From Comamonas koreensis (GTDB lineage Bacteria; Pseudomonadota; Gammaproteobacteria; Burkholderiales; Burkholderiaceae_C), in the NCBI RefSeq assembly GCF_021026195.1, contig NZ_JAJNCT010000020.1, positions 270,030-334,029 on the forward strand: a DNA stretch of 64,000 nucleotides, in the 5' to 3' direction. Of the stretch, positions 29,631 through 38,730 are shown in pieces; position 1 is the first letter of the stretch; every line of letters begins with the position of its first letter. The position numbers and the translations under genes were made by a program. The notes beneath the pieces are model-generated. The model saw only the letters and a list, made by a program, of their open reading frames with translations, was not told the DNA's origin and did not search any database.

Positions 29631-31154
29631 TTATTTCAGGCTGATCGTGGTGTTCACACCATGGGCAATGGTGCTGTCGTCAAACCAGCGGGCCGTCACC
29701 GTCTTGGTCTGCGTGTAGAACATCACAACCTGCTTGCCGTAGGGGCCCAGGTCGCCGAGCTTGGAGGCGCGGCTGCCGGTGAACGAGAACAGCGGCACGG
29801 GCACAGGGATAGGCACATTGATGCCGATCTGGCCGACATCGATCTCTTCCTGGAACTTGCGCGCAGCGGCACCGCTTTGCGTGAAGATCGCCGTGCCGTT
29901 GCCATTGGGGTTGGCGTTGATGAAGGCAATGGCCTCATCGATATCGGCGGCTTCGGCAATGCAGAGCACGGGGCCGAAGATTTCCTGGTCATAAATGGCC
30001 ATGCCGGGTTTGACGCCGGAGAAGACGGTTGGGCCGACAAAGTTGCCCTTTTCAAAACCCGCGACGGCGGGCTTGCGGCCATCGAGCTCCAGCTTGGCGC
30101 CATCGGCAATGCCGCGTTCGATCAGGCTTTCCACCCGCGACAGCGCCTGGCAGGAGACGACCGGGCCCACATCGGTGCCCGCTTCGGTTCCGGCAGACAC
30201 CTTCAAGGTCTTGGCCTTTTCGACCAATTCGGGGATCCACTTCTGGGCCTCGCCCACCAGCACCACCACCGACAGCGCCATGCAGCGCTGGCCAGCGGCA
30301 CCAAATGCCGCACCAGCGAGCGCGTTGAGCGACTGCTCCTTGTTGCAGTCGGGCAGCACGATGGCGTGGTTCTTCGCGCCCATCATGCATTGCACGCGCT
30401 TGCCGTTGAGCGATGCGCGGTTGTACACATGGGTGCCCACCTTGGTCGAGCCGACAAAGCTGATCGCCTTGATATCGGGGTGGTCGCAGATGGCGTTGAC
30501 GGCGTCTTCGCCGCCGTGGATCACATTGAGCACGCCCGGGGGCACGCCGGCTTCCAGGGCCAGCTCGCACAGGCGCATGGTCACCATCGGGTCTTGCTCG
30601 GAGGGCTTGAGCACAAATGTGTTGCCAGTGGCAATGGCCATCGGGAACATCCACAGCGGGATCATCGCCGGGAAATTGAAGGGGGTGATGCCGGCGCACA
30701 CGCCCAGTGGCTGGTTCAGGGTGTAGGTGTCGACACCATTGGCCACATTGTTGGCCAGCTCACCCAGCTGCAGCGAGCCGATGTTGGCCGCATGCTCGAC
30801 CACCTCCAGGCCACGGAAGACATCGCCTTCGGCATCGGGCAGGGTCTTGCCTTGCTCGGCCGTGAGGATGGCGGCCAGCTCCTTCATGTTCTCGCGGATC
30901 AGCTGCTGGAGCTTGAGGAAGATGCGGGCGCGCACGCCAATCGGCGTCTTCTTCCAGGTCTTGAACGCCTCCTTGGCATTGGCCACCGCCGCGTTGATCT
31001 CTTCGGGCGTTGCAAAAGGCACGCGGGCCAGCACCTGCTGGGTCGCAGGGTTGACGACGTCGCGCCACTGCGTGGTCTTGGATTCGACCAATTGGCCGTT
31101 GATCAACAGCTTGACGGTCGGCGCCAAGGTGCTGGTGGATTGCGGTGCGTTCAT
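29631..31154 (-). CDS. mmsA: Methylmalonate-semialdehyde dehydrogenase (CoA-acylating)
   Basis: It converts methylmalonate semialdehyde to propionyl-CoA, the last step special to valine breakdown. It belongs to the ALDH superfamily, with [20 protein letters not shown] (substrate tunnel), FVGSTKVG and the nucleophile C291 in [10 protein letters not shown]. Length 507 matches MmsA. AGGAG lies ahead of the ATG at 31154; the frame runs on to 31367 but the extra part overlaps the promoter region. Its product propionyl-CoA is the same as that made by the prpE enzyme at 13.4 kb. Confidence 0.93.
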   Translation of the reverse strand: MNAPQSTSTLAPTVKLLINGQLVESKTTQWRDVVNPATQQVLARVPFATPEEINAAVANAKEAFKTWKKTPIGVRARIFLKLQQLIRENMKELAAILTAEQGKTLPDAEGDVFRGLEVVEHAANIGSLQLGELANNVANGVDTYTLNQPLGVCAGITPFNFPAMIPLWMFPMAIATGNTFVLKPSEQDPMVTMRLCELALEAGVPPGVLNVIHGGEDAVNAICDHPDIKAISFVGSTKVGTHVYNRASLNGKRVQCMMGAKNHAIVLPDCNKEQSLNALAGAAFGAAGQRCMALSVVVLVGEAQKWIPELVEKAKTLKVSAGTEAGTDVGPVVSCQALSRVESLIERGIADGAKLELDGRKPAVAGFEKGNFVGPTVFSGVKPGMAIYDQEIFGPVLCIAEAADIDEAIAFINANPNGNGTAIFTQSGAAARKFQEEIDVGQIGINVPIPVPVPLFSFTGSRASKLGDLGPYGKQVVMFYTQTKTVTARWFDDSTIAHGVNTTISLK

Positions 31155-31220
31155 GTTTTGTCTCCTGGGTATCTGGGTCACAAGCGGCGGCAGGCTGCCA
31201 GCGGGCAAGCTACCGTTACT

Positions 31221-31237
31221 GCACATCGTAGATGTGC
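31221..31237. promoter_or_regulatory. Palindrome between mmsA and the DUF6630-like gene
   Basis: GCACATC GTA GATGTGC is a perfect 7-bp dyad in the intergenic stretch, 67 bases from the mmsA start and 114 from the divergent gene. The size and symmetry suit a dimeric repressor operator, but no regulator gene adjoins it. Confidence 0.35.
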
Positions 31238-31350
31238 GCATTCGCCCAAACAAGAGGTTGGCTGCACAGGGCTGTGCGGTGCTGCACAGGCGCCAGCTTG
31301 TTGGCGGCCTGGTGCATACTGTTTTGATCGCTTGTAACAAGGAGACTGCC

Positions 31351-31962
31351 ATGGGTTGGTTGGACAAAATCGGTCAGCTGTTGGGCGCCAAGCCGCCTGT
31401 GCAAGACGAGGGTGCCGCGCATGCGCTTGCGCCTGAAACCCCAGCGGAGCCCACGATGGACGATTGGCAGGCCTTGTGCATGGCCGTCGGCCAGGCGCTG
31501 GCCTTGGACGATAGCGATGAACTCTGGGGCGAGGTGCGGCAGGCGATCGAGCAACCGGCGCAGTACCTCGACCGCTTTGCCGATGACTTGGTCAACCGTG
31601 GCATGGACGAGCCCGAGCAGGTCAGCCCCTGGTTGGCGCTGGTGGATGGGCTGCAGCGCCGCAAGCAGAACTTTGAGCTGGACTGGAAGCTGAACATGAA
31701 CGATGCCATCTGGGCGCTGCAGCAGCTGCAAACCGTCGAGCAGCGGGGGCTGGACCTGCAGGCACTGGCCGGCAGCAAAGCGCTGAACCATGAGGCCTTG
31801 CAGGAAGCCGGCGACTACCTGCGCAGCCAGGGCCTGGGTCTGGTCAGCTTCGACATCGATAGCGATAGTTATCCGCTGTCTGTTTTGGGAAGCAGCGCTG
31901 TTGCGCCTTTGCAGGCCTTGGCGGAGCGGGTGTGCGGTAAATTGCTGGCTTTGCACAATTAG
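31351..31962 (+). CDS. Uncharacterised DUF6630-like protein
   Basis: A 203-residue soluble, acidic protein. It starts [15 protein letters not shown], a small membrane-attachment-like helix, then a central helical section ([51 protein letters not shown]) and a C-terminal alpha/beta part ([19 protein letters not shown]). It resembles DUF6630 proteins, which have no known function. AAGGAG (31339-31344) supports the ATG at 31351. Confidence 0.65.
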   Translation: MGWLDKIGQLLGAKPPVQDEGAAHALAPETPAEPTMDDWQALCMAVGQALALDDSDELWGEVRQAIEQPAQYLDRFADDLVNRGMDEPEQVSPWLALVDGLQRRKQNFELDWKLNMNDAIWALQQLQTVEQRGLDLQALAGSKALNHEALQEAGDYLRSQGLGLVSFDIDSDSYPLSVLGSSAVAPLQALAERVCGKLLALHN

Positions 31963-32017
31963 TTGCGCAACAAAATAACCTTTTGGCCCTGCGCGGTGTA
32001 ACGCTGTTTTATCCTTG

Positions 32018-32050
32018 CGCACCTTCGCGGTGCGTGCCAGCTTCAGCTGG
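32018..32050 (+). promoter_or_regulatory. Two adjacent small hairpins in the cycA leader
   Basis: CGCACC-TTCGC-GGTGCG (32018-32034) and CCAGC-TTCA-GCTGG (32037-32050) lie 45-75 bases before the permease start. They could shape the leader RNA; no known riboswitch consensus, including glycine, is recognisable. Confidence 0.3.
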
Positions 32051-32094
32051 GCTGAGCGCACTATCTTTTTCGCTAACGCCCGGCGCTTTATTCC

Positions 32095-33498
32095 ATGAAC
32101 AAACAGGCCCCAGCGGAGCAATCGAGGGCCGAGCATGGCACCGACGATCTCCAACGCAATCTCAGCAACCGCCATATCCAGCTGATCGCCATCGGCGGCG
32201 CCATCGGCACGGGCCTCTTCATGGGCTCGGGCAAAACCATCAGCCTGGCGGGGCCCTCTATCGTGCTGGTCTACGCCATCATCGGCATCATGCTGTTCTT
32301 TGTGATGCGGGCGATGGGGGAGCTGCTGCTGTCCAACCTGCAGTACAAGTCCTTCATCGATTTCTCGGATGACCTGCTGGGTCCCTGGGCTGGTTTCTTC
32401 ACCGGTTGGACCTACTGGTTCTGCTGGATCATCACCGGCATCGCCGATGTGATTGCGATCTCGGCCTACGCCCAGTTCTGGTGGCCTGATCTGCCGCAGT
32501 GGGCACCAGCAATTGCCTGTGTGGCCTTGCTGCTGTCGCTCAACCTGCTGACCGTCAAGCTCTTTGGCGAGATCGAGTTCTGGTTTGCGATGATCAAGAT
32601 CGTGGCCATCGTTGCGCTGGTGGGCACGGGCCTGTACATGGTCAGCACCGGCTTCAGCTCGCCGGCCGGGCGTCAGGCGAGTATCGCCAACCTCTGGAAC
32701 GATGGCGGGCTCTTCCCCCATGGGGCGATGGGCTTTTTTGCCGGCTTCCAGATTGCGGTGTTTGCCTTTGTCGGTATCGAGCTGGTCGGCACCACGGCCG
32801 CCGAGGCCAAGGACCCGCACCGCACCCTGCCGCGCGCAATCAACTCCATCCCGATCCGCATCATCATCTTCTACGTCTGCGCGCTGATCGCCATCATGGC
32901 CGTCACCCCTTGGCGCGATGTGGTGCCCAGCAAGAGCCCCTTTGTCGAGCTGTTTGTACTGGCCGGCCTGCCCGCAGCGGCCAGCGTGATCAATTTTGTC
33001 GTGCTGACCTCGGCCGCCTCGTCGGCCAACAGCGGCGTGTTCTCCACCAGCCGCATGCTCTTTGGTCTGGCGCTCAAGGGTGATGCACCGCGCTCGTTTG
33101 GCAAGCTTTCGGCCAGCAGCGTGCCGTCGCGCGGCCTGCTGTTCTCCTGCGTCTGCCTGCTGGGCGGTGCCTTTTTGATGTGGGTGGTGCCCAACCTGGT
33201 GGAGGCCTTCACCCTGGTGACCACCGTCTCGGCCATCCTGTTCATGTTTGTCTGGTCGCTGATCCTGCTGTCCTACATCAGCTACCGCAAGCAGCGTCCG
33301 GCGCTGCACAAGGCCTCCCACTACCGCATGCCCGGCGGCGTGTTCATGTGCTGGGTGTGCCTGGCCTTCTTTGCCGCCGTGCTGGTGCTGCTCAGCCTGG
33401 AGCTGGACACGCGCCAGGCGCTGATCGCCACGCCCGCCTGGTTTGTGCTGCTGGGCCTGGCCTACGCCTGGCAACGCAAGCGCGCCAAACAGGGCTGA
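32095..33498 (+). CDS. cycA: Amino acid permease, D-serine/D-alanine/glycine transporter type
   Basis: A proton-coupled APC-family transporter with about 12 membrane helices in 467 residues. The first helix IAIGGAIGTGLFMGSGKTI carries the substrate-binding GTGL loop; FQIAVFAFVGIELVGTTAAEA is the helix 6 signature, and ISYRKQRPALH a cytosolic loop. Overall sequence is closest to CycA rather than aromatic or GABA permeases. The gene is followed after 82 bases by a LysR-type regulator that might control it. Confidence 0.83.
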   Translation: MNKQAPAEQSRAEHGTDDLQRNLSNRHIQLIAIGGAIGTGLFMGSGKTISLAGPSIVLVYAIIGIMLFFVMRAMGELLLSNLQYKSFIDFSDDLLGPWAGFFTGWTYWFCWIITGIADVIAISAYAQFWWPDLPQWAPAIACVALLLSLNLLTVKLFGEIEFWFAMIKIVAIVALVGTGLYMVSTGFSSPAGRQASIANLWNDGGLFPHGAMGFFAGFQIAVFAFVGIELVGTTAAEAKDPHRTLPRAINSIPIRIIIFYVCALIAIMAVTPWRDVVPSKSPFVELFVLAGLPAAASVINFVVLTSAASSANSGVFSTSRMLFGLALKGDAPRSFGKLSASSVPSRGLLFSCVCLLGGAFLMWVVPNLVEAFTLVTTVSAILFMFVWSLILLSYISYRKQRPALHKASHYRMPGGVFMCWVCLAFFAAVLVLLSLELDTRQALIATPAWFVLLGLAYAWQRKRAKQG

Positions 33499-33541
33499 TC
33501 GGAGCCTGGCACGCTGCCTCACTGCTGCCCCTGTTGCAAAT

Positions 33542-33562
33542 TTGCACAATAATGCTGTGCAA
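33542..33562 (+). promoter_or_regulatory. Inverted repeat overlapping the LysR gene promoter
   Basis: TTGCACA-7-TGTGCAA, a perfect dyad, ends 18 bases before the LysR start. It contains the T-N11-A pattern typical of LysR sites and an ACAATAAT promoter-like core, so it is probably the autoregulatory operator. Confidence 0.5.
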
Positions 33563-33580
33563 CATCGACAAGGGGCTGGC

Positions 33581-34471
33581 ATGGATTGGGATCATTTGCG
33601 CTTTTTCTGGGCCTTGGTGCAGGCGGGCACCCTGGTGGGGGCGGCCAAGGCGCTGGGCGTGGAGCACACGACCGTGTCGCGCCGCATCCAGGCGCTGGAA
33701 AAGCAGCTCGGCGCCACCTTGTTCACCCGCGAGGGCAGCGGCTACAAGCTCACCGATGCGGGCCGCCAGCTGCAGCCACGGGCCGAGGCCATGGACCAGA
33801 TTGCGCGCGGCATTGCCCCGATTGCCGCCAGCCAAAGTGCCGAGACGCCCAGCGGCGTGGTGCGCATCGGCGTGACCGAGGGCTTTGGCACCCAGGTGCT
33901 GGCCAAGCACCTAGCCTTGCTGGCCCAGCGCTACCCCTTGCTGACCATCGACTTGCTCGCTGTACCGCGCATGCTGCAGCTCTCGCGCCGCGAGGCCGAT
34001 ATCGTCATCTCGCTGGAGCGCCCGGTGCGCGATACCGTCGTCACCAGCCGCCTGACCGAGTACCGCCTCTATCTGTATGGCCAGCGCGAATACCTGGCGC
34101 GCCACCCGCTGATCACCTCGACCGAGGGCCTGGCCAGCCACCGCTTTGTGCACTATGTCGACGACCAGCTCTTCACCAAGGAGCTGCAGTTTCTCGACAG
34201 CCTGAGCGCGCCGCAGCGCTTCAGCTTTCGCAGCACCAGCATCCTGGCGCAGTACACCGCCGTGCGCACCGGAGCGGGCCTGGGGGTGCTGCCCGGCTTT
34301 CTGGCCGACAAGGACCCCTTGCTGCAGCGCGTACTGCCCGAGCAGGCCCAGTTCACCCGCACTTTCTGGATGTCGATGCCGCCCGAGCTGCGCTCGGTGC
34401 CCGGCATCCAGGTGGTCTGGCGCTTTTTGCAGGCCACCGTGCAGGAGCAGCAGGACTTGCTGCTGTGCTGA
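33581..34471 (+). CDS. LysR family transcriptional regulator
   Basis: A 296-residue regulator with an N-terminal winged helix (WDHLRFFWALVQAGTLVGAAKALGVEHTTVSRRIQALE shortened here to its helix core AAKALGVEHTTVSRR) and a C-terminal periplasmic-binding-protein-like effector domain. The N-terminus MDWDHLRFFWALVQAG is seen in a LysR branch that often regulates neighbouring transporters or metabolic enzymes. It lies between cycA (same strand) and the TRAP operon (convergent). The ATG has a weak AAGGGG upstream; a longer frame from 33443 is in the cycA tail. Confidence 0.88.
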   Translation: MDWDHLRFFWALVQAGTLVGAAKALGVEHTTVSRRIQALEKQLGATLFTREGSGYKLTDAGRQLQPRAEAMDQIARGIAPIAASQSAETPSGVVRIGVTEGFGTQVLAKHLALLAQRYPLLTIDLLAVPRMLQLSRREADIVISLERPVRDTVVTSRLTEYRLYLYGQREYLARHPLITSTEGLASHRFVHYVDDQLFTKELQFLDSLSAPQRFSFRSTSILAQYTAVRTGAGLGVLPGFLADKDPLLQRVLPEQAQFTRTFWMSMPPELRSVPGIQVVWRFLQATVQEQQDLLLC

Positions 34472-34483
34472 GCGCTGGCGCAT

Positions 34484-34514
34484 AAAAAAAAACCGGCTGC
34501 CTGGGCAGCCGGTT
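34484..34514 (-). terminator. Intrinsic terminator of the TRAP operon
   Basis: AACCGGCTGC and GCAGCCGGTT pair around CTGG. Read leftward a run of nine T follows (A34484-34492 on the + strand). It ends the dctP-dctQ-dctM transcript 22 bases after the dctM stop and may stop the convergent LysR gene too. Confidence 0.92.
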
Positions 34515-34535
34515 CGTAGCGGATCAACGCGCGCT

Positions 34536-35831
34536 TTACATGTTGTTGGGCAGCACGGTGACGATCTCCGGGAAGAACCAGAGAATCACCAGGGCCAGCA
34601 CCATCAGCGCAAAGTACGGTGCGCAGACGCGGGCCAGGTAGGTGATCTGCTTGCCCGTCATGCCCTGCAGCACAAACAGGTTGAAGCCCACCGGCGGCGT
34701 GATTTGCGCAGTCTCCACCGTGATCACCAGGAAGATGCCGAACCACAGCGGATCAATGCCAGCGGCTTGGATGATGGGCAGCACCACACCCATGGTCAGC
34801 ACGATGGTGGAGATACCGTCCAGGAAGCAGCCGATCAGGATGTAGAAGATGCCGAGCACGATGATCAGCATTGCGGGCGACAGGTTCAGGCTGCCGACAT
34901 ACTCGGCCAGCTGGCGGGGCAGGCCGATATAGCCCATCGACAAGGTCATGAACGAGGCACCGGCCAGGATCAGCGCGATCATGCAGTACAGGCGCGTGGC
35001 GCCGAACAGCGAATCCTTGAAGTTCTTCCAGGTCAGTGCGCCCTGGGCGGCAGACAGCACCAGGGAGCCCACCACGCCAATGGCAGCGGCTTCAGTGGCC
35101 GTTGCAATGCCCGAGTAGATGCTGGCAATCACCGAGGCGATCAGCAGAACTACCGGAATCAGGTGGCGCGACTCATAGAGCTTTTGCTTGAAGCCCATCG
35201 TGCTGTCAGCCTTGGGGATCTTGCTCGGGTTGAGCAGGGCCCAGACAATGATCCAGCCGCTGAACATCAGCGCCAGCATGATGCCTGGCAGCACGCCGGC
35301 CATGAAGAGCTTGGAGATCGACATCTCAGCAGCAACGCCGTAGACGATCAGAATGATCGATGGCGGAATCAGCAGACCCAGGGTGGCCGGGCCGCCCAGC
35401 GAACCGATGACCATGTTCTCGGGGTAGCCGCGCTTCATCAGCTCGGGCACATTCATCTTGCCGACGGTTGCGCAGGTGGCGGCCGAGGAGCCAGACACCG
35501 CCGCAAAAATCGTGCAGCCGATCACATTGGTGTGCAGCAAGCGGCCGGGCAGCAGGTTGACCCAGGGTGCGAGGCCCCGGAACATGCTCTCCGATAAATT
35601 CGTGCGGTAGAGGATCTCGCCCATCCAGACAAAGAGCGGCAGCGCCGTCAAGGTCCAGCTGCTGGCCGATCCCCAAATGGTCATCGCCATCGCGTCTCCA
35701 GCCGCGCGGGCGGTGAAGAACTCCATGCCGAACCAAGCCACACCGGCCAGGGTCAGACCCACCCAGACGCTGCCGCCCAGCAGGATCAGCAGCACCACAA
35801 TCAGCGCAATGCTGGCGGTAATTTCATTCAT
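34536..35831 (-). CDS. dctM: TRAP transporter large permease (DctM)
   Basis: The 12-helix, 431-residue channel subunit of a tripartite ATP-independent transporter. Family signatures are AAVSGSSAATCATVG, PPSIILIVYGVAAEMS and the C-terminal ETAQITPPVGFNLFVLQGM. It uses a sodium gradient to import an organic acid delivered by DctP. The start overlaps the dctQ end by eight bases, indicating translational coupling. Confidence 0.94.
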   Translation of the reverse strand: MNEITASIALIVVLLILLGGSVWVGLTLAGVAWFGMEFFTARAAGDAMAMTIWGSASSWTLTALPLFVWMGEILYRTNLSESMFRGLAPWVNLLPGRLLHTNVIGCTIFAAVSGSSAATCATVGKMNVPELMKRGYPENMVIGSLGGPATLGLLIPPSIILIVYGVAAEMSISKLFMAGVLPGIMLALMFSGWIIVWALLNPSKIPKADSTMGFKQKLYESRHLIPVVLLIASVIASIYSGIATATEAAAIGVVGSLVLSAAQGALTWKNFKDSLFGATRLYCMIALILAGASFMTLSMGYIGLPRQLAEYVGSLNLSPAMLIIVLGIFYILIGCFLDGISTIVLTMGVVLPIIQAAGIDPLWFGIFLVITVETAQITPPVGFNLFVLQGMTGKQITYLARVCAPYFALMVLALVILWFFPEIVTVLPNNM

Positions 35832-36339
35832 GGTGGGCGTCCTCTTGCAGCACGGGTTTGCGTTGGCCCGTCAGCTCGAGCACCAGCTCGTCGCAAAAGG
35901 CGATAAAAAACACCAGGGTGCCCAGTGCCATGAACAGTTGTGGAATCCACAGCGGCGTGGCGTCCATGCCCACGGAGATGTCATCGATCTCCCAGGATTG
36001 CCAGACCAGGCGCGCGGCGTAGAACGCCAGAAAGCCCGAGAGGATGGTTGCGATGCCCAGGGCGATTACTTCCATGGTCTTCAAGGCGCCACCTTTGAGC
36101 GCGCCCAGCAGCAGGGTCACGCGGATGTGTTCGCCCTTCTTGAGGGTGCTGGCCAGGGCCATGAAACCCGCTCCCGCCATCGCGTAGCCGGCATAGGCAT
36201 CGGTGCCGGGGGCACTGAAGCCGATCAGGCGGCTGACCACGGTGAGCAGCACCATCACGAGGATGCCGATCATCGACAGCCCTGCCAGCCAGGCAGAGGC
36301 GTCATACAGTCCATTTAATAGCTTGCGCATGCTTGTCAT
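35824..36339 (-). CDS. dctQ: TRAP transporter small permease (DctQ)
   Basis: A 171-residue four-helix membrane subunit: LAGLSMIGILVMVLLTVVSRL, YAMAGAGFMALASTLKKGEHIRV (with the conserved KKGEHIRV loop) and the C-terminal LWIPQLFMALGTLVFFIAFCDEL. It scaffolds DctM. Start 36339 or 36330 are both possible. It lies 82 bases after dctP. Confidence 0.92.
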   Translation of the reverse strand: MTSMRKLLNGLYDASAWLAGLSMIGILVMVLLTVVSRLIGFSAPGTDAYAGYAMAGAGFMALASTLKKGEHIRVTLLLGALKGGALKTMEVIALGIATILSGFLAFYAARLVWQSWEIDDISVGMDATPLWIPQLFMALGTLVFFIAFCDELVLELTGQRKPVLQEDAHHE

Positions 36340-36421
36340 TCAAAGCAGTAAAGGTTGCTGACTGCACAGCCCGGCGGGGGCCGCGATGGCCCCGCATGGG
36401 TTGTACAGAGGAGGCCGTTGC

Positions 36422-37405
36422 TTACTTGGAGGCCTGGTAGGCGTCCAGAATGGCCTTGCCTTCGGCGCCGGCCTTGTCGGTCCATTCCTTGATGACGGTG
36501 TCACCGACCTTGGCCAGGTCAGCCTTGAGCTGGGCCGATGGCAGCTCGATGCTCATGCCGCCTTGCTTCAGGGTGGCCAGCGACTTGGCATCCACTTCCT
36601 TGGATTCCTTCCAGCCGCGCTCTTCGGCCGCGGCAGCGGCCTTGAGCACCGCTTCCTGCTCGGCCTTGCCCAGCGCGTTGAAGGCCTTCTTGCTGACGGT
36701 CACGGCGTTCTTGGGGATCCAGGCCTGCACGTTGTAGTAGTACTTCAGGTTTTCAAACAGCTTGTTGTCAGCGCCGGTGGCCGACGAGGTGATCAGGCCA
36801 TCGACCACGCCGGTGGCCAGCGCCTGGGACAGTTCGGCCTCTTGCACGGTGGCCGGTTGCGCGCCAATCAGCTCGCCAATGCGGGCGGTGGTGGGCGAGT
36901 AGACGCGCCACTTCATGCCCTTGAGGTCCGCAGCGGAGTTGATCGGCTTCTTGGTGTAGATGCCCTGGGGTGGCCAGGCCACCGAATACAGCAGCACCTG
37001 GCCTTGCTTGTCCAGCAGCTTTTGCAGCGCTGGCTTCTGGGCCTGGTAGAGCTTGAAGGCTTCGTCGTAGCTGTTCACCAGGAAAGGCAGGCCGTCAACG
37101 CCGAAGATCTGCGATTCATTCTGGAAGCTCACCAGAAAGAACTCTCCCATCTGCGCATTACCGGTTTGCACGGCGCGCTTGATTTCGGGCATTTTGAAAA
37201 GCGATGCACCAAAATGGGGAGTGATTTTGACTTTGCCGCTGGTCGCTGCGTCCACGTCCTTGACGAACTGTTCGTTGTTCTTGGAGTGGAAGTTAAAGGG
37301 CGCATACGCCGTGGCGAAATCCCATTTGGTTTGGGCAACGGCTGCGGTGGCAAACCCGACGCTGGCAACCAAAGTGGCGGTGGCACAAAAAACGCGACGC
37401 TTCAT
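36422..37405 (-). CDS. dctP: TRAP transporter substrate-binding protein (DctP)
   Basis: A 327-residue periplasmic receptor; the signal peptide is cut near residue 25 (FATAAVAQ). The conserved blocks are PHFGASLFKMPEIKRAVQTG, KKPINSAADLKGMKWRVY and ATGVVDGLITSSATG; the arginine in KWRVY normally binds a carboxylate, so the ligand is likely an organic acid. The exact ligand cannot be read from sequence. AAGGAT precedes the ATG. It is the first gene of the TRAP operon. Confidence 0.92.
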   Translation of the reverse strand: MKRRVFCATATLVASVGFATAAVAQTKWDFATAYAPFNFHSKNNEQFVKDVDAATSGKVKITPHFGASLFKMPEIKRAVQTGNAQMGEFFLVSFQNESQIFGVDGLPFLVNSYDEAFKLYQAQKPALQKLLDKQGQVLLYSVAWPPQGIYTKKPINSAADLKGMKWRVYSPTTARIGELIGAQPATVQEAELSQALATGVVDGLITSSATGADNKLFENLKYYYNVQAWIPKNAVTVSKKAFNALGKAEQEAVLKAAAAAEERGWKESKEVDAKSLATLKQGGMSIELPSAQLKADLAKVGDTVIKEWTDKAGAEGKAILDAYQASK

Positions 37406-37779
37406 GACGGATCCTTATAGAGATAAATAGGGCGCAGCAGATGCTGCCCGGGATGAATACGATCACCAGCCACGGCAGCGCCAGAAACAACTGCTATGCT
37501 GGTGAATTGTTTGCCAAAATTAACAGTTATTGCAAAATAACGCTATACGGGGTTTCAACAATCGTCGGTTCTTGTAGGTTTCAAAATTTCTTTTGTGGGA
37601 TGTGGTATTAAAAATTGTTCAACGATTTTTGATTTCTATGGAACACGTCCATTATTTTTGCCGTCATAGTGTCATAGGGTTAATACTAGGTTTGCTGAGA
37701 AATCAGAAAGCCCATGGGACGCCAACGCATGACCTTAAGGCAGTCTTAAGAGCCCTCTAAAGCCTGGAAATGCAGGCGC
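37406..37779. other. AT-rich upstream region of the TRAP operon
   Basis: About 370 bases lie between the dctP start and the terminator of the DUF2889 gene. This is markedly AT-rich against its surroundings from about 37500 to 37700. I see a palindrome at 37526-37541 and CTTAAG-GCAGT-CTTAAG at 37734-37750, but no coding frame or RNA gene. Confidence 0.5.
37526..37541 (-). promoter_or_regulatory. Palindromic operator candidate upstream of dctP
   Basis: GTTATT-GCAA-AATAAC is a perfect 6-bp dyad about 120 bases before the dctP start in AT-rich DNA. Its form suits a GntR or LacI-family operator; no such regulator is adjacent. Confidence 0.4.
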
Positions 37780-37817
37780 AAAAAAGCCACCACGGCGGCT
37801 GGAGCGCGGTGGTGGCT
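37780..37817 (-). terminator. Intrinsic terminator of the DUF2889 gene
   Basis: AGCCACCAC and GTGGTGGCT form a 9-bp stem with a 15-base loop; read leftward it is followed by a T-run (A37780-37785 on the + strand). It lies 32 bases after the stop codon. Confidence 0.8.
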
Positions 37818-37849
37818 GGGGTGAGGCAGCAGTGCAGCAGGGCGGCGGT

Positions 37850-38479
37850 TCAGACCTTGTTGGCGCTGTCGTCGGCAGGCTTGTCGGCGGGGTTGGCGCT
37901 AGTGGTTGCCACCGCTGTAGTGCCGGTGCTGCCTGGCTTGGGCGCTTGCCAGCCGATGAATTGGGGGTACATGGTGGCGACCCCTTTGCCATTGAAATCC
38001 CAGCCTTTGCACTGCCCCAGATGGCGGGGTGGCTGGTCCGATTGGGGGCGCGCAAAGGCCTGGTTCACGCTCTGGAAGGCGGCAGTCGCCATGTTGAACA
38101 GCAGCTCACGCATGTGGGTGCAGCCTTCAATGCTGCCAAGGTTGGCCTCGATGGCCTTGCGCCAACCCCGGGCCATGCAGCAGCCCACCATCTTTTGCAT
38201 CGCAGGCAGGGCCAGCGGGCACTCGCCCAACGGGTGGGCGTCCATCGCCACCTCGATCGCAACCACTGTAAGTGTTGTATCAATGGTACAGCGAATCCAC
38301 ATATGGTGAATGGGTTCTCCGGCCTTGCGTTTGCGTTCGCCGGAGAGCACCAGGTCATAGGCTTTGGTATCCACCAGCTCCCCCTCGACATCCCAGAGCC
38401 CATCGGCGCGCTCGAAGCTGCGGTAGCGCACATCGCGCAAATGTTTGGGGACGCGGTTGGGGACGGGGGACAAAGGCAT
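37850..38479 (-). CDS. DUF2889 domain protein
   Basis: About 209 residues. The N-terminal half has the DUF2889 pattern: RYRSFERADGLWDVEGEL, IHHMWIRCTIDTTLTVVAIEV, CPLAMQ-like and a C-terminal GCTHMRELLFNMATAAFQS. The tail (about residues 170-209) is low-complexity, rich in Ala, Thr and Pro. No function has been assigned to the family. The start at 38479 gives a natural N-terminus; the frame extends to 38734 without support. No good Shine-Dalgarno is visible. Confidence 0.78.
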   Translation of the reverse strand: MPLSPVPNRVPKHLRDVRYRSFERADGLWDVEGELVDTKAYDLVLSGERKRKAGEPIHHMWIRCTIDTTLTVVAIEVAMDAHPLGECPLALPAMQKMVGCCMARGWRKAIEANLGSIEGCTHMRELLFNMATAAFQSVNQAFARPQSDQPPRHLGQCKGWDFNGKGVATMYPQFIGWQAPKPGSTGTTAVATTSANPADKPADDSANKV

Positions 38480-38650
38480 GGGAGAGGGTGTCGCGGTGGG
38501 ATTGTTTTTTATGAATGACCCGGTTTGGTGCAGACGGCGCGGTATCGCTGCGCTGCCATGCCAACAGTGTTGATCACTATGCGGCTGTTGCTGCGGGCTG
38601 TCTGTGCAGCAGGCGACAGGCGGACTGCCCGCTGCGCAGAGCCCTCTATT

Positions 38651-38691
38651 GTAAAAACAAACGCGCCGCCACTGCAGAGCAGGGGCGGCGC
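38651..38691 (-). terminator. Putative terminator of the aldehyde dehydrogenase gene
   Basis: GCGCCGCC and GGCGGCGC pair around a 13-base loop; leftward the sequence continues GTTTGTTTTTAC. It sits 40 bases past the stop. Confidence 0.65.
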
Positions 38692-38730
38692 TGGGCGGGT
38701 AGGGCACCTGAAGTGCCCGCAAACCCGGTA

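Noticed and set aside
31216..33582. A 788-codon leftward frame opposite cycA
   Set aside because: cycA on the + strand is a clear membrane transporter, and the opposite frame is low-information.
37734..37750. CTTAAG-GCAGT-CTTAAG repeat
   Set aside because: CTTAAG is itself a palindrome, so a double occurrence in AT-rich spacer is weak evidence of function.
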